From positions 61,709 through 101,800 of the forward strand of contig CABFPE010000866.1 of assembly GCA_900660155.1 (NCBI GenBank): a stretch of DNA of 40,092 nt, read 5' to 3'. A model generated the notes under the pieces. The model searched no databases and was not told where the DNA came from. It worked only from the letters and a program-made list of their open reading frames with translations. The position numbers and the translations under genes are program-made. This stretch comes from Hofstenia miamia (taxonomy: Eukaryota > Xenacoelomorpha > Acoela > Hofsteniidae). Of this stretch, positions 19,751 through 30,588 are shown piece by piece (the first letter of the stretch is position 1; each line of letters opens with the position of its first letter).

Positions 19751-21079
19751 CTTGTTAATTTCCATTAGTATATGTGATATGTCAGGTATGACAGATCCCA
19801 GACCATTCTCAATCTAACTTTGTTGCCCATTCATTAACTAAATTAATATAGACTCAGTGCTCCTGAGTGCTTTGTTTAACAACAGTTTGTTTAGATCAAG
19901 AGCAATAGGTGGTAATGGGTCAAAACCCAATGCCAAGATATGTGGAAGTGATGATATCTTTTTGGTAAGAGCTCTAGACTACCTTGATATGATAGAGGAA
20001 CCAATGGTCATCTCAGAGTTTGGAAATTTGTCTCAGTGATAGTATGTGTGTGATAACCTACTAATTCAGTGCCTTGATTGTTCTTGTTATTCTAGCTAAT
20101 TAAATATAAGGAGATAATGCAACCTTGATGCTTTAGCTTGTTATTTTTCCTTACATGTAATATCCCTACAGATATAATAGTACATGTCAACCTTGTATAC
20201 ATGTGAACAATCAATGCTGCCTGCAATAAATCTGAATTTTAAATTGGTCAATAGTCCACAAATTTACCAATAAGTACATAAAATAAATAAATCAGACAAA
20301 ATGCCTGTAAAAGTAGTAGGGTAATCCCAATTATACACTGTAGTACTAAAACTTAGAATAGTAATCATTAAGTAATGAACAATAGGAAAGCTATAACAAA
20401 TAAAACCCCCTATACCTATTCCTAACTTAGAAGCACTTTGAGAATTCTTGGCAACTGGCCACACTGCACTTTTGAAAGGCTATAATGTGCAGGCTGCTCT
20501 AGAATTCTGTTAATTGTATTTGGGGAACACAGAAGGATTACTCTAGTGCTTGAATGTTTTGCTTTCCATTTAACTATAAATTAACATGACAAAATAACAA
20601 AGTAAATACCATAAAATTCATTCATCACAGATAAGTTCAATTACTGCATATTTAAAATGAATATTTGTAAACAATCAAACACTCAGCTAGTATCTGTTAT
20701 TAGACATTGTTGACAATTTGATAGTTTCCTGGTTTTTCTTCATCTGCTGTTCATTACTCATGTCGTGTGTGCAATTCATCCTTTGATATTTATCAAAAAA
20801 CTGCCAAGCAAATTTATATCAAATACTGCTTTTTATAAATTTTACAAATAATCAAATTATAATAATCATGTGTGTACAATTAATAATTATCACAATTGAG
20901 TCTCAATTGTTTCCATTCTTTCTCTCATCTTGACCACTCATTTGATTATGCCACATTTGTCATTTGGTTTCTGTATTGTATTCTTATAATTAGAATGATG
21001 TATTATTGGGTAGGGATGTACAATTTTCATAATGCTTCACTTCTGCATTACTAATTCCATTAACTGTAATTAACAGATG
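19751..21079. other. Unassigned AT-rich interval
   Basis: No recognisable gene. An open frame at 19857-20039 (+) has a non-repetitive composition (FRSRAIGGNGSKPNAKICG) but no family I recognise, no clear splice sites and no neighbour support. A short perfect palindrome ACAATTGAG-T-CTCAATTGT occurs at 20892-20910. Confidence 0.5.
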
Positions 21080-21356
21080 ACATAGTAAAAACTATTTAGG
21101 AGAACAAACTTTGCAGCATCAATGCCAGTTGTTAGCAAGTGGGCATCCACCTGAGGTAAATCTCCATATCCAGTAACCATCACTCTTCTATGTTCCAGTT
21201 GAATGAGTTCCACCTCTCAGCTCAGCAATTATATATCTAGCAACTTCCTACCCTACATTTAATAATTGATACATGCTCCATCACATTATCATTCATTATA
21301 ATTTAGATCTAAAGCAGTGTAAATATAAATTTCTAAGTTTGGCTTACTAGCCATAT

Positions 21357-21545
21357 TGTAGCATCGCTGGTAGTTGTTGCTATTTATCAGCCAGACTCGC
21401 GCTTTTCTTGTTAGTGACTGGTATTTGTAAATATTGTAAATTATTGTAAATAACTTGTATATATAGAGAATGCATTTTGTAAATAGAAAGAGTTTGAACT
21501 GTATTCTCTTTGCGTTCACTAGAATCGCACCCCACTGATTCTACA
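21357..21545 (+). mobile_element. Solo LTR of a CsRn1-like element, 189 bp, TSD ATAT
   Basis: Begins TGTAGCATCGCTGG and ends CACTGATTCTACA; the flanks carry ATAT at 21353-21356 and 21546-21549. The body matches the small LTRs at 29678-29851 and 30229-30402 (shared GTGATTCTAG-type 3' end, in the opposite orientation here, and ATTTACAATA text). It sits inside the diverged gypsy LTR, so it is younger than that LTR. Confidence 0.8.
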
Positions 21546-22672
21546 ATATCTTGAATTTGTTATTGTTAATACATGTAAGAGAGTGATCAATAGTCAGCTA
21601 AATGAAAATAAAAACTTGTAACCCTAATTCTAACCTATGTGCACTTTCATGGATTCACACAAAGAACCTTGAATCATTTCAGTGATGGATCCTTGCAACT
21701 GCTAAACACCAATCATTTAGCTTGACATTCTATTAAGCAATCAAACCATAGTAGAAATTAAGTAAAAGAATTCCAAAGGAATTTTTTTATTAATTATTAC
21801 AACTAAATTGATGCTATTTATAGTTACTTGAAAAAGTACTTGTTGATTTCAAATTTATGGAAGCTAAAAATAATGGAAGTGACCTTACCCCCTTCATTTG
21901 GTCAAAATTAATAGTATCAACAAACACTAATTAGTAATCAATTGCACTGATATTACTTAGTTGCAACATACAAACTAATTTAAGATGATAATAACTTTTA
22001 CAATATTTTTTTAATCACATTCAAATTTGATCTTAAGTTCTTCTAATTGACTTTNAAATTATTGTAAATAACTTGTATATATAGAGAATGCATTTTGTAA
22101 ATAGAAAGAGTTTGAACTGTATTCTCTTTGCGTTCACTAGAATCGCACCCCACTGATTCTACAATATCTTGAATTTGTTATTGTTAATACATGTAAGAGA
22201 GTGATCAATAGTCAGCTAAATGAAAATAAAAACTTGTAACCCTAATTCTAACCTATGTGCACTTTCATGGATTCACACAAAGAACCTTGAATCATTTCAG
22301 TGATGGATCCTTGCAACTGCTAAACACCAATCATTTAGCTTGACATTCTATTAAGCAATCAAACCATAGTAGAAATTAAGTAAAAGAATTCCAAAGGAAT
22401 TTTTTTATTAATTATTACAACTAAATTGATGCTATTTATAGTTACTTGAAAAAGTACTTGTTGATTTCAAATTTATGGAAGCTAAAAATAATGGAAGTGA
22501 CCTTACCCCCTTCATTTGGTCAAAATTAATAGTATCAACAAACACTAATTAGTAATCAATTGCACTGATATTACTTAGTTGCAACATACAAACTAATTTA
22601 AGATGATAATAACTTTTACAATATTTTTTTAATCACATTCAAATTTGATCTTAAGTTCTTCTAATTGACTTT
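21438..22672. other. 617-bp exact tandem duplication at a single-N join (assembly artefact)
   Basis: 21438-22054 and 22056-22672 read the same base for base by eye, separated by one N at 22055. This is what unmerged overlapping contig ends produce. Confidence 0.85.
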
Positions 22673-22809
22673 CTTCCTTAGCAGCTTGTAACTTGTTTGG
22701 ATGATGGCACAATACCCTTATTTGATTAATAATAACCATATTTTATTAAAAATACCAAATGAACATTATTATCATTTAAATTAATAATTTGTATCACATG
22801 CTCACATAC

Positions 22810-23111
22810 AATACAGTTGGTTCAGTTCCATTTCTCACCTCATTGATATAACTTATGTGTACCCTATCCTAGCTCAGTGTATACTCAATACAAGACACAA
22901 CTTGGCTTAATCTCTATTTGTAAAAGCCTTTCATGTACTTGCAACCTGACTTGTTACTAGCTGTGTAATTAATATTATTTATAGCTATTACCAAAATATA
23001 TTGGTTTTAATAAACTAGTCTAATATATAGCAGCTTCCTATCCTACATCTAATAACTGATACATGCTCAGTCACCTTATCAGTCACATTATTGTCATCAA
23101 TTTGGATCTAG
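22810..23111 (-). repeat. LTR fragment (3' part), minus orientation
   Basis: Carries the conserved LTR blocks CTTATGTGTACCCTA, AGCTCAGTG and CAACTTGGCTTAA in the same order as 17240-17050 and 24430-24200 in inverted orientation. It ends abruptly at 23111 against an ORF3 fragment. Confidence 0.7.
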
Positions 23112-23228
23112 AATAAGTAAAGTCAGTTGAAATCATGATGGAGGATGAAGGGGTTGAAAATGCTAACACTCTCTTTATCAAATGTGTAGAATGTTGCCAA
23201 CACATAATTCACTACAATTTAGAATTTA
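23112..23228 (+). pseudogene. ORF3 internal fragment, duplicate of 19634-19750
   Basis: 117 bases with four differences from 19634-19750; encodes VKSVEIMMEDEGVENANTLF-type ORF3 text. Flanked by an LTR piece on the left and an inverted ORF3 start on the right. Confidence 0.8.
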
Positions 23229-23565
23229 ACATCTTTTAATGTAAATTGGTCATTGAATGTGATGTGCACTGTACTTTTGAAGTATGGCTGATTGAAGTTT
23301 TCTCTCATCTCTGCTCTGTATGATATTATCATGCTACATGTAGGCCAATTGTTTTTGTCTATGACAATCAGAATTGCAGAGCTTTTTTGCTCTTTAGTAG
23401 ATGTATGCCATCTTATTAATCTCTTTGTTTCTAGAGACAGGTTATCTAGGAACTATAACACATCCTTCTATTTGCAATGAAATAGGGGTGTATTCTTTCC
23501 TTCCCTATTTTAACCATCCTGCTTTCTCTTTTCTCAGATCTAGATGATGTTCTCATTGTGGATAG
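23229..23565 (-). pseudogene. ORF3 N-terminal fragment of copy 3
   Basis: Minus strand reads SSRSEKRESRMVKIGKERIH then PYFIANRRM, matching the Arg/Glu-rich and LHPYFMATTKM blocks of ORF3, then FKSTVHITFNDQFTL. It is separated from the rest of copy 3 by the solo LTR at 23566-24693. It contains stops and frameshifts. Confidence 0.75.
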
Positions 23566-24693
23566 TGTAGCATCATCCACACAAATCCTAAATAAGCTGC
23601 AAAACTTTAAAGCAGAGAGGATTAAAGTCATAGAAAAAATGATTAAAAAATATAGTAATAAAATCAATTAGAATTATTTAAGATTTATTTGTATTATGCA
23701 ACTAAGAAACAATATGTGCCAGAAAAGAGATATTTGTATCTGTTGATAAAAATATTTTTGACTAAATGATGCTTTCATTATTTTCAGCCGCCATCTTGGC
23801 TGAAGTTTAAATTTGAATCAACACGTACTTCTTTTGGAAATACTATAAATAGATTAAAAACCACTGTATGACTTTGATGAAGAATTTTATTTGGAATTCT
23901 TATTTTGTTTCAATTTAATGCTTTGCTTATTTAATACAATATCAAGCTAATCAAGCAGTGTTTAGTAGTGGTCTGGATACATCACAGGGAATGATTCTAG
24001 GGTCTCTGTACTAGATCATGAAAGTGCACATAGGTTAATTATAGGGGTTTTCTCTTGATTAGCTGACTAGCATTTCATTGCTACATGTATCAAAATAATT
24101 AATTGCCAACAAATGGTTAGATGACCTGAAACCTAGGAATTATATTAATATTATTTTAAATCCAAATTAATGACCTATAATTGACTGATAAAGTGACTGT
24201 ACATGTAGTAAACTATAAATGTAGGTTAGGAAGTTGTTCAAACTAAATATATTTAATCAAGCCAATATATTTTTAGTAATGGCTACATGTAATAATTAAC
24301 AAACAACTAGTAACAAGTCAGGTTGTGAATAGATATAACACTTTCACAAAATAGAGTTTAAGTCAAGTTGTGCTGTGCCTTGAGTATGCACTGAGCTAAA
24401 GTAGGGTACACATAAACTGTATCAATTGAGCTGAGAAGTGGCACTCAACCATTGGATGAAATAGTGGAGCTGGATGTGGAGATTCACTTTGGGCAGATGC
24501 CCATTAGGAGATCATTGTACTTCCTCATGGCTTTGTTACCTAAATAGTGAATGGTTAATTCTAGGTTACATAAGTTAACAGAAGCAACAAGTCAAGCAGT
24601 ATGCAACAAGTAAATCCCTACCTGCAATAACATGACTAACATTATACAGTAATGGTAGATAGACAGTGATAATGCCTGGTAGAGGATGTTACA
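23566..24693 (+). mobile_element. Complete solo LTR of the gypsy family, 1,128 bp, TSD ATAG
   Basis: Runs from TGTAGCATCATCC to AGAGGATGTTACA; the 4 bases ATAG occur at 23562-23565 and again at 24694-24697. The flanks are two halves of the same minus-strand element (linker and ORF3 start), so this is an LTR-LTR recombination scar of a full insertion in antisense orientation. It defines the LTR ends for the family. Confidence 0.88.
23844..23851 (+). promoter_or_regulatory. TATA-box-like element in solo LTR
   Basis: TATAAATA at offset 278 from the LTR start, the same offset as in the LTR fragment at 16429. Confidence 0.5.
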
Positions 24694-24839
24694 ATAGTTG
24701 CCTATGAGAGAAGGTTTATGAACTGCATTCTGTGGTGGGGAGTGAGCTTGTTGAGGGTTGATCAGAGATATCCATATCAGACTCATTGCTTATTTCTTGA
24801 ATATCTGGATTCTTTAGTTGTTCACAGACCTTGGTACCT

Positions 24840-25110
24840 GCTGCCTTTAGTTGTAGATGGGGACTGATTGTTGTAGCTGTTTGCTCTCTGCCCTTTAGTT
24901 GGTAATCAGATTGCAGAGGTTTTCTTTTTCCTCATCTCCTCATGTGGTGAATGCTCCATCATCATGCCCTTTAATTGGCAATCAGATTGCAGATATCTAG
25001 TCATTTTAGTGCTTCTGGTTGATTGTTCATACCCCCTCACACCCTTTATTTGACAATCAGATTCCAGGATCTTCCTTCACACTCTTCTGCTCTTTAATGG
25101 TGATAAACTC
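24840..25110 (-). repeat. Periodic motif in the integrase-ORF3 linker of copy 3
   Basis: Forms of GATTGCCAATTAAAGGGC on the minus strand lie near 24966, 24891 and 25042, with weaker copies near 24843 and 25090; the three good ones are 75-76 bases apart. This matches the spacing in copies 1 and 2 although the motif has drifted. Confidence 0.65.
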
Positions 25111-25229
25111 TGGCTTCTGTTGGATGTCTTCATTTTCTATCCTAAATTAAGTTATTAAGTTTATATCCCATATTTCAGGGTCATATCTATTTTTATTTTT
25201 TACTGCCCTCTGGGGTGTGATTCTTCTTT

Positions 25230-26590
25230 CAACCTAAGTGTCTTTGTTTTGAGGTATATATTCTTCTTAGAATTCTTCTTCTGCTACACTATTGAGATTG
25301 CACTTATCATTGTACATACCATCATCATTTTTTATAATTTTGAATTCTGCATTTTTGTCTAGCATTACTTGTTCTATGTCTATAGTTGCCTGTTTAAGGT
25401 TTTGGAAGTGTAATATTCTTCCATCATTAAGTTTATAGTTACTATTGGGTAATGTGTGTTTTATGATAAATGGCCCTGACCACTGTGTTTTTAATTTTCT
25501 TACCTGGCTTGTGTCTTGTGTCCTCAGTAGTGTGTACATGTAAACCTTGTCTCCCTTCTTGTGTGGTTTCCCATAAATCTTCTTGTTGAAATTCCTTTCT
25601 TGTCTGATTGAGGATCTCTTAGTGTTATGGCACATTGCTTCATGAATTCCTGTTAATTGGTTTTTTATTTTCCTTATATATTCATTATCAGGTTTGCCAG
25701 AGTATGTATTGTATTGCATCAATATGGGTGTTGCCACCTCTCTCCCATACATTGCTTTGTAAGGTGTCATTCCTGTGGTTGAATACACTGAGGTGTTGTA
25801 GAAATATTCTATCATTTCAATAACCTTTCACCAATCTCATCCTCTGACTCCTGATGTTAAAACTCTTATAAGTTTGATCATTGTTCTATTTAGACTTTCA
25901 ACTGCTCCATTTTCTTGTGGGTGGATGCAGTTGTTTTTTCTGTCATAATCTCCATAAGTTTTGCCATCTCTTCAAATAGCTTGCTTTCAAATTGTACTCC
26001 TCTATCTGATATTATTGTTTCCATCATCGCAAATTTTAATATCCATTCTTTCATTATTTTTAAAGCCACCAGTTTAGCTGTTGTCAAATCTAGTGGAATC
26101 ATCTGTGCATATTTAGTAAAATTATCCATGATGACTAAAATATATTGATATCCTTCATCATCCTGTGATAACCTTTCCAAATCAACATGTACAATTTGGT
26201 TTGGTGCTGTTGCTATAGTTTTTTAAGGTGGTGCCATCTGTCTTGGAAAGTGGCATTTGTTATTTATCAGACAGGTTATACATTTATTGATGATGTCTTC
26301 AACTGTTTTTTGTATAGCAGTTGTTATAAGCCTTGTGTTGAATGTCTTTTCAGTTTTTATTATTCTGATATGTCTATTCTCATGGGTTTTCCTTATCAAC
26401 TCCCTCTTATAATAATTGAGGATTGCTATGTGTGATGTTTTACCTTCTATGTATAGAAGTCCATTCTTGGTAATTTTCCATTTATACTGCTGAAAATAAC
26501 TGTTTGCATCTTTTCCTAATATTTTTTTCTCATCCATTATTTTTTCTCTTATATCCCTTAGTATGATATCAGTTTTGTTGTTTTTTGATG
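25230..26590 (-). pseudogene. pol: Integrase of copy 3
   Basis: Zinc domain HENRHIRI ... CITC (26380-26265), core with VHVDLERLSQDDEGY (about 26190-26150) and SDRGVQFESKLF (about 26015-25980), then a frameshift that displaces the Glu-containing block (minus strand near 25905: GAVESLNR in another frame). C-terminal part MIEYFYNTSVYSTTG, KGDKVYMYTLL, WSGPFIIKHTLPNSNYKL and LHFQNLKQATIDIE (25815-25267). Broken in at least three places. Confidence 0.85.
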
Positions 26591-26599
26591 ATTTCTTCT

Positions 26600-27960
26600 T
26601 CTGTTATTTCCTACTTAATTATAATTGGCATTATGGCTTGTCCTTTTTTATCAGCATTGATCTCTGGTAAACTTTGGTACTCATTATGTGGTAGAAATTC
26701 AAAGTTCTTTTTCTCTCCACTGATTTTTTCCCTATCTCTTTGGTATTCAGGTAGTGCTGTCCAGAAATCAGCATTTTTGTGTAGCATGCCATTACAATGT
26801 TCTATTGTAAATTTGAATTCATTCAGATATTCTATCCTCCTTGATACTATCAAAGATTTGTCACCTGAGAATTTTTTTAACCACACTAGGCTGCTATTAT
26901 CAGTTCTTACTTTCAAATTTTAGCCTATTAGGAAATAATGGAATTTTTGTATACTCTCTACTAATGCTATCCATAATTTTCTTTGCTTTGTATAAGTTAT
27001 CTGCTGAAGAACTGTATTGGCACTTCCTTGCATCTTTGATCTGTCCTAGACATGCTACTATCACAATGTTGCTGACGTCACAGTGTAGAATGAATTCCTT
27101 GTTGAAACTTGGTGTATTCAGTGATGGCATTTTAGCAAGTTCATCCATATATTGTCAAGTTGCTCTTGCTCTTTCTAAGTCGACTCAAATGCTTTTGATT
27201 TTATTAGTTTTTTTGAGCCACATGCAGTATAAAAGATCCATAGTAATTTATGAACCCCATTATTATTTGAACATCTTTTTTATTTCTTTGACTGTCTATG
27301 TTCTTAATCATTTCTCTTGCATTGTTTTTCATTTTAATTTTTCCTTTCAGTACTTGTCTCCCAAGAAATACAACCTGTTTTCAAAATTTCACACCTTTTC
27401 CCATTTACTCATAATCCTGCATTATATAGGATTGTTAATGTTCTGTCAAGTTTTTTCATATGTTCCTCTATTGTGTTGCTTGCTATTAATATATTGTCAA
27501 AAGGAAGCACTCACTCCCTCTTCCATCTTTTTGTTATTTTGTTTAAGTACTTTCATTACATATCTTTGAAATGTATTGGGTGCATTACATAGGCCAAAAG
27601 CCATATATATATCCACTCAAATAATCCATAAGGTGTTATAAATGCCATCTTTTCAATATCTTTGGGTTCCATTGGCACTTGCCAGTAGGCTTTACATAAG
27701 TCTATGTATGTGTAATATTTGTTTTTACTGGCTTCATAAATTATGTTGTCTATCCTTGGCAATGGGTATGCATCTTTTTTCATAACATTGTTGAGTTTAT
27801 GGAAGTCTATACATAGTCTATATTTGTTATCTTGCTTTACAAATACTGTTGGCAAGGCATAAGGGCTTTCACATGGTTGAATGATTTTGTTATCTATCAA
27901 TTCATTAAGTATCATTATGTAGTTTTCTTTTAGATTTTCTGGCACTCATCTACATGGTAG
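26600..27960 (-). pseudogene. pol: RT-RNase H of copy 3
   Basis: RT opens with MPENLKENYIMILNELIDNK (27945) and contains YRLCIDFHKLNNVMKKDAYP, YIDLCKAYWQVPMEPKDIEK and TPYGLFEWIYI, after which a frameshift scrambles the FGLCNAP box. The catalytic YxDD box is degraded to FDNIL near 27500. RNase H is seen as FILHCDVSNIVIVACLGQ (about 27100-27050) and RTDNSSLVWLKKFSGDKS (26910-26860), with HKNADFWTALPEYQRD at 26770-26730. Confidence 0.85.
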
Positions 27961-28330
27961 TCTTATAGGCTCATCTGTTGTCATAACAATCTTGTGCATT
28001 TCACCCACTGCCTTACCTACACTTATCTCACCAAAATTGAATATTTTGTTGTGTTTCTTGAAGTGTTGGTAATCCTCATCTTTTATTTCTTGTATTTGAT
28101 ACTCTTGTTTGTCTTCTTTTTCAATTATATTGATAGTCTTGTTTACCATTAATTTCTCTGATTTTATTTTCTTACCTTGTATTCTTACTGTCTCTCTTTT
28201 TATGTTAACTATGTGATTAGCCATATTTAATATTGGTATCACTCCTTTATCTTTCCATACTGTACATAAACTTGAGGGTATAGACAATTTTTTCATGTTT
28301 ATTCCTATTTGATCATATAGCATTATTTCT
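27950..28330 (-). pseudogene. pol: Protease C-terminal region and linker of copy 3
   Basis: Reads IGINMKKLSIPSSLCTVWKD near the start and ISVGKAVGEMHKI then PIRLPCR at the end, parallel to the protease-RT linker of copy 2. The active-site part is absent; homology stops at about 28345. Confidence 0.75.
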
Positions 28331-28398
28331 GCATTGACCTTGAATTTGTGGTTGATGTAAGTGATGTGATTGTCTTATTTATTGTCTTATAAGTTTAG

Positions 28399-28671
28399 TT
28401 GTCTGGAAATGTTATGGCACCAAGATATGTAATGGTAGATGGCGCCAACTCAATTACCTGCACAGTGCAATGTGTGTTTCTGGAAGCCACACACTTAATG
28501 TGCTACCACCACATGTGTGTCAATATCCACAAAAATATTCCGAATGAAATCAGACGACCTTTTCAAAAAGACTTAAATTTTTTACGATTATGCATAATCA
28601 AGGAAGTTTTCTCATGTAGCTTGAGGCTTTTGTGCAAAAAATATGAAGGCTATCCTCAGTTTATTTCCTAG
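28399..28671 (+). pseudogene. MULE-type transposase fragment
   Basis: Plus-strand text PRYVMVDGANSITCTVQCVF followed by LEATHLMCYHHMCVNIHK resembles the central part of Mutator-like (MULE) transposases, in which a catalytic Asp in a (M)xDGA context precedes an FPEA..LLCxFHxxxN block. Here Asp and the C-x2-H pair are present, followed by a helical remainder. Only about 90 codons remain, between the end of gypsy copy 3 and a microsatellite, and I see no terminal inverted repeats. Confidence 0.6.
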
Positions 28672-28848
28672 TTCTGGTATAATATTAATATGCGTGATTA
28701 TATAGTAAATTTATAATAATAACTTTAGTAAAAATTACATTGATAACCTTGCCCAACAAAATTGGAATCGAGCTTCTGCAGCAAACGTATGTATGTCTAC
28801 AACAAATAATGGTTTAGAAGGCAAGAATTCAGAAATTTAAAGATACAC

Positions 28849-28849
<1 letters not shown>

Positions 28850-28884
<35 letters not shown>

Positions 28885-28940
28885 NNNNNNNNNNNNNNNN
28901 NNNNNNNNNNNNNNNNNNNNNNNNNNNNNNNNNNNNNNNN

Positions 28941-28971
<31 letters not shown>
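28850..28971. repeat. AT microsatellite with a 56-base gap
   Basis: (TA)n at 28853-28882 and 28942-28970 flank N bases 28885-28940, so the gap probably marks a longer TA repeat. Confidence 0.9.
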
Positions 28972-28974
<3 letters not shown>

Positions 28975-29034
28975 CGTTCTTGATTTCTTAGACCAACTAT
29001 TCTGATGGTTTTTCTCATAATTTACTATTTTTAG

Positions 29035-29149
29035 GGCACATTTGGAGAAACACAATGATTTATTGAAACATCTTGTTGAATTTTTATGTAACTCTGAAGA
29101 TATTTTTGTTACCTCAATAAAGCCTTTGAAGACTAAATCCACTTTGTAG
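29035..29149 (+). other. Short open segment after a 3' splice-site-like TTTTTAG, unidentified
   Basis: After TTTTTAG a 37-codon frame reads AHLEKHNDLLKHLVEFLCNS and ends TAG at 29147-29149. The composition looks protein-like rather than random, and it could be a last exon or a relic of a transposon gene. No homologue recognised. Confidence 0.2.
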
Positions 29150-29658
29150 AGGCATTGCTTAAGTTGATTAAATAATTCTATTAAGATTCATAGTTTTTAA
29201 TTATTATGAGATATACTTACTATTTGCTTCCCGAAGTTCATCACATGCTAATTCTGATTGGGTAATAAAATTATTTTTTGCAAATTGGTTTTCCTAGTTA
29301 CATATCTCAAGCAATTTGCATTATCAGTTTTAAGAAAGTGTTTGTCAGTTCTAATTATATCATTGTTGGTAAAAAGTACCAACCAACCCAAAAATTTTCA
29401 TGAAAGATTTGATAAGTTATTAGTTTCAAATGATTTCAAATGTTTTTGTTGGGTTTGGGAACAGGGTTTTCCAAAGTAAACCTTCAAAAAAACTTGAACT
29501 TAAAAAAGAAGTCTCTTCTTCAACAGGAAACCTTAGCTAATGAATTTCACAAACCCAATAGAAAAAACCATCTTTTGCCACTGCAGCATTGACTTTCCTT
29601 CCAGATGAATTGGACAGCAGATCACAAGGAAATTCTTCATGACTTGACACCCGTTCAA

Positions 29659-29677
29659 GATCACGTCAGGATCACCA
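29659..29677 (-). promoter_or_regulatory. Primer-binding site, tRNA-Trp type (second unit)
   Basis: TGGTGATCCTGACGTGATC after the LTR end TTTTACA. It agrees with the tRNA-Trp complement TGGTGACCCCGACGTGATT used by CsRn1-type elements at 16 of 19 positions; the tRNA sequence is from memory. Confidence 0.6.
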
Positions 29678-29851
29678 TGTAAAATCACTGGGGTGATTCT
29701 AGCAAACAAGAGAACATGGTTAAACTATTTCTCTATTTACAGATGCTTGGGTGTCTTATATACAATAAGTATTTACAATATGTACAAACACTAGTCAACA
29801 TGAAAAGCATGTGATCTGACCCTTAAATAATAACTACCGACTGATGTTACA
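29678..29851 (-). repeat. Small LTR (174 bp), left copy
   Basis: Starts TGTAACATCAGTCGG and ends CAGTGATTTTACA in minus orientation. It follows the polypurine tract GCTTGGGGTGGCG, so it is the 3' LTR of the right-hand unit and the 5' LTR of the left-hand unit. Confidence 0.8.
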
Positions 29852-29864
29852 CGCCACCCCAAGC
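29852..29864 (-). other. Polypurine tract before the small LTR
   Basis: GCTTGGGGTGGCG immediately precedes TGTAAC on the minus strand. Confidence 0.55.
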
Positions 29865-30209
29865 TAGACTCCGTGATTTTTTGTTGTGTACACAATTGAT
29901 GAGGATCTGGCCCAAATGTATCAATTCAATCACTCTTTGATCAAAAATGCATAACTAAACAGTAGGCGTGGCTAACTCACTTTTGATGGGATTCATTTTG
30001 AGGAGAGGCATCAGATTTAACCATCAAAACCAGGCCCATGGGGAGCATGACGCATCCCATACACCAATTGTGGCAGGCTATGACTAAGACAACAAATAAC
30101 AAAACGAGTAAGAAAAAACCATCGTTTGCCACTGCAGCATTGACTTTCCTTCCAGACGAATTGGACAGGGGATCACAAGGAAGTTCTTCATGACTTGACA
30201 CCCATTCAG

Positions 30210-30228
30210 GATCACATCAAGGTCACCA
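30210..30228 (-). promoter_or_regulatory. Primer-binding site, tRNA-Trp type (first unit)
   Basis: TGGTGACCTTGATGTGATC follows the LTR end GATTCTTCA; like the left copy but with different base changes from the tRNA-Trp complement. Confidence 0.55.
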
Positions 30229-30402
30229 TGAAGAATCAAAGGGGTGATTCTAGCAAACAAGAAAACATGGTTAAACTATTTCTGTATTTATAGATGCTTG
30301 GGTGTCTTATGTACAATGTGTATTTACAATATGTACAAACACTAGTTAACATGAAAAGTGCATGATCTGGCTGATAAATACCAACTGCCAACTGATGCAT
30401 TG
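30229..30402 (-). repeat. Small LTR (174 bp), right copy
   Basis: Same length and clearly similar sequence to 29678-29851; the start is worn (CAATGCATCAGTTGG). It is the 5' LTR of the right-hand unit. Confidence 0.75.
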
Positions 30403-30588
30403 GTATGTGTTTAAACATAAGGAGTTTAGTGACTGATATAATGTTTGTGTGGTACATTTTGATGGGTTGATAAGCTTCCATTCTTCAACTGCATCCAGAA
30501 TGCCATTTTCATATTCTTCTTGTAATATCATAGCTAGGCAAATCCTTTCTATTTTGGCCAGGGGATATGAAATTTCTATGTGCTCCAT
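30403..30588 (-). other. Unidentified open frame abutting the small LTR
   Basis: Minus strand frame starting MEHIEISYPLAKIERI and continuing LAMILQEEYENGILDAVEEW into the LTR start at 30402. The composition looks coding and the LTR may have inserted in it. No family recognised and no splice context; it may be chance. Confidence 0.2.

Larger units (their letters stand above)
21080..22711 (-). repeat. Diverged LTR of the gypsy family carrying a nested LTR and an assembly duplication
   Basis: Minus orientation start at 22711 (TGTGCCATCATCC), colinear with the solo LTR at 23566-24693, ending indistinctly near 21080 with rearranged text. Removing the nested LTR (21357-21545 plus its 4-bp duplication) and the duplicated 617 bases leaves about 820 bases. 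Confidence 0.7.
23229..28345 (-). mobile_element. Gypsy-type element copy 3, older subfamily, truncated at both ends
   Basis: Minus-strand order: protease C-terminal linker, RT, RNase H, integrase, repeat linker, [solo LTR], ORF3 start. The proteins are clearly homologous to copies 1 and 2 but more diverged, and have more frameshifts. No LTR of its own is recognisable at 28345. The solo LTR inserted between linker and ORF3 dates it as older than that LTR. Confidence 0.85.
29500..30402 (-). mobile_element. Miniature LTR element in tandem (CsRn1-derived, TRIM-like)
   Basis: Minus strand: LTR (30402-30229), primer site, ~375 bases of internal sequence, polypurine tract, second LTR (29851-29678), second primer site and again the start of the internal sequence (to about 29500). 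The internal parts after each primer site are clearly similar to each other. A short frame after the first primer site (MSSHEELPCDPLSNSSGRK) has no recognisable RT. This is the LTR-internal-LTR-internal form known from tandem TRIM elements or from deleted copies. Confidence 0.7.

Noticed and set aside
29258..29479. 73-codon plus-strand open frame with a hydrophobic start
   Set aside because: AT-rich, no homology I recognise and no splice or promoter context.
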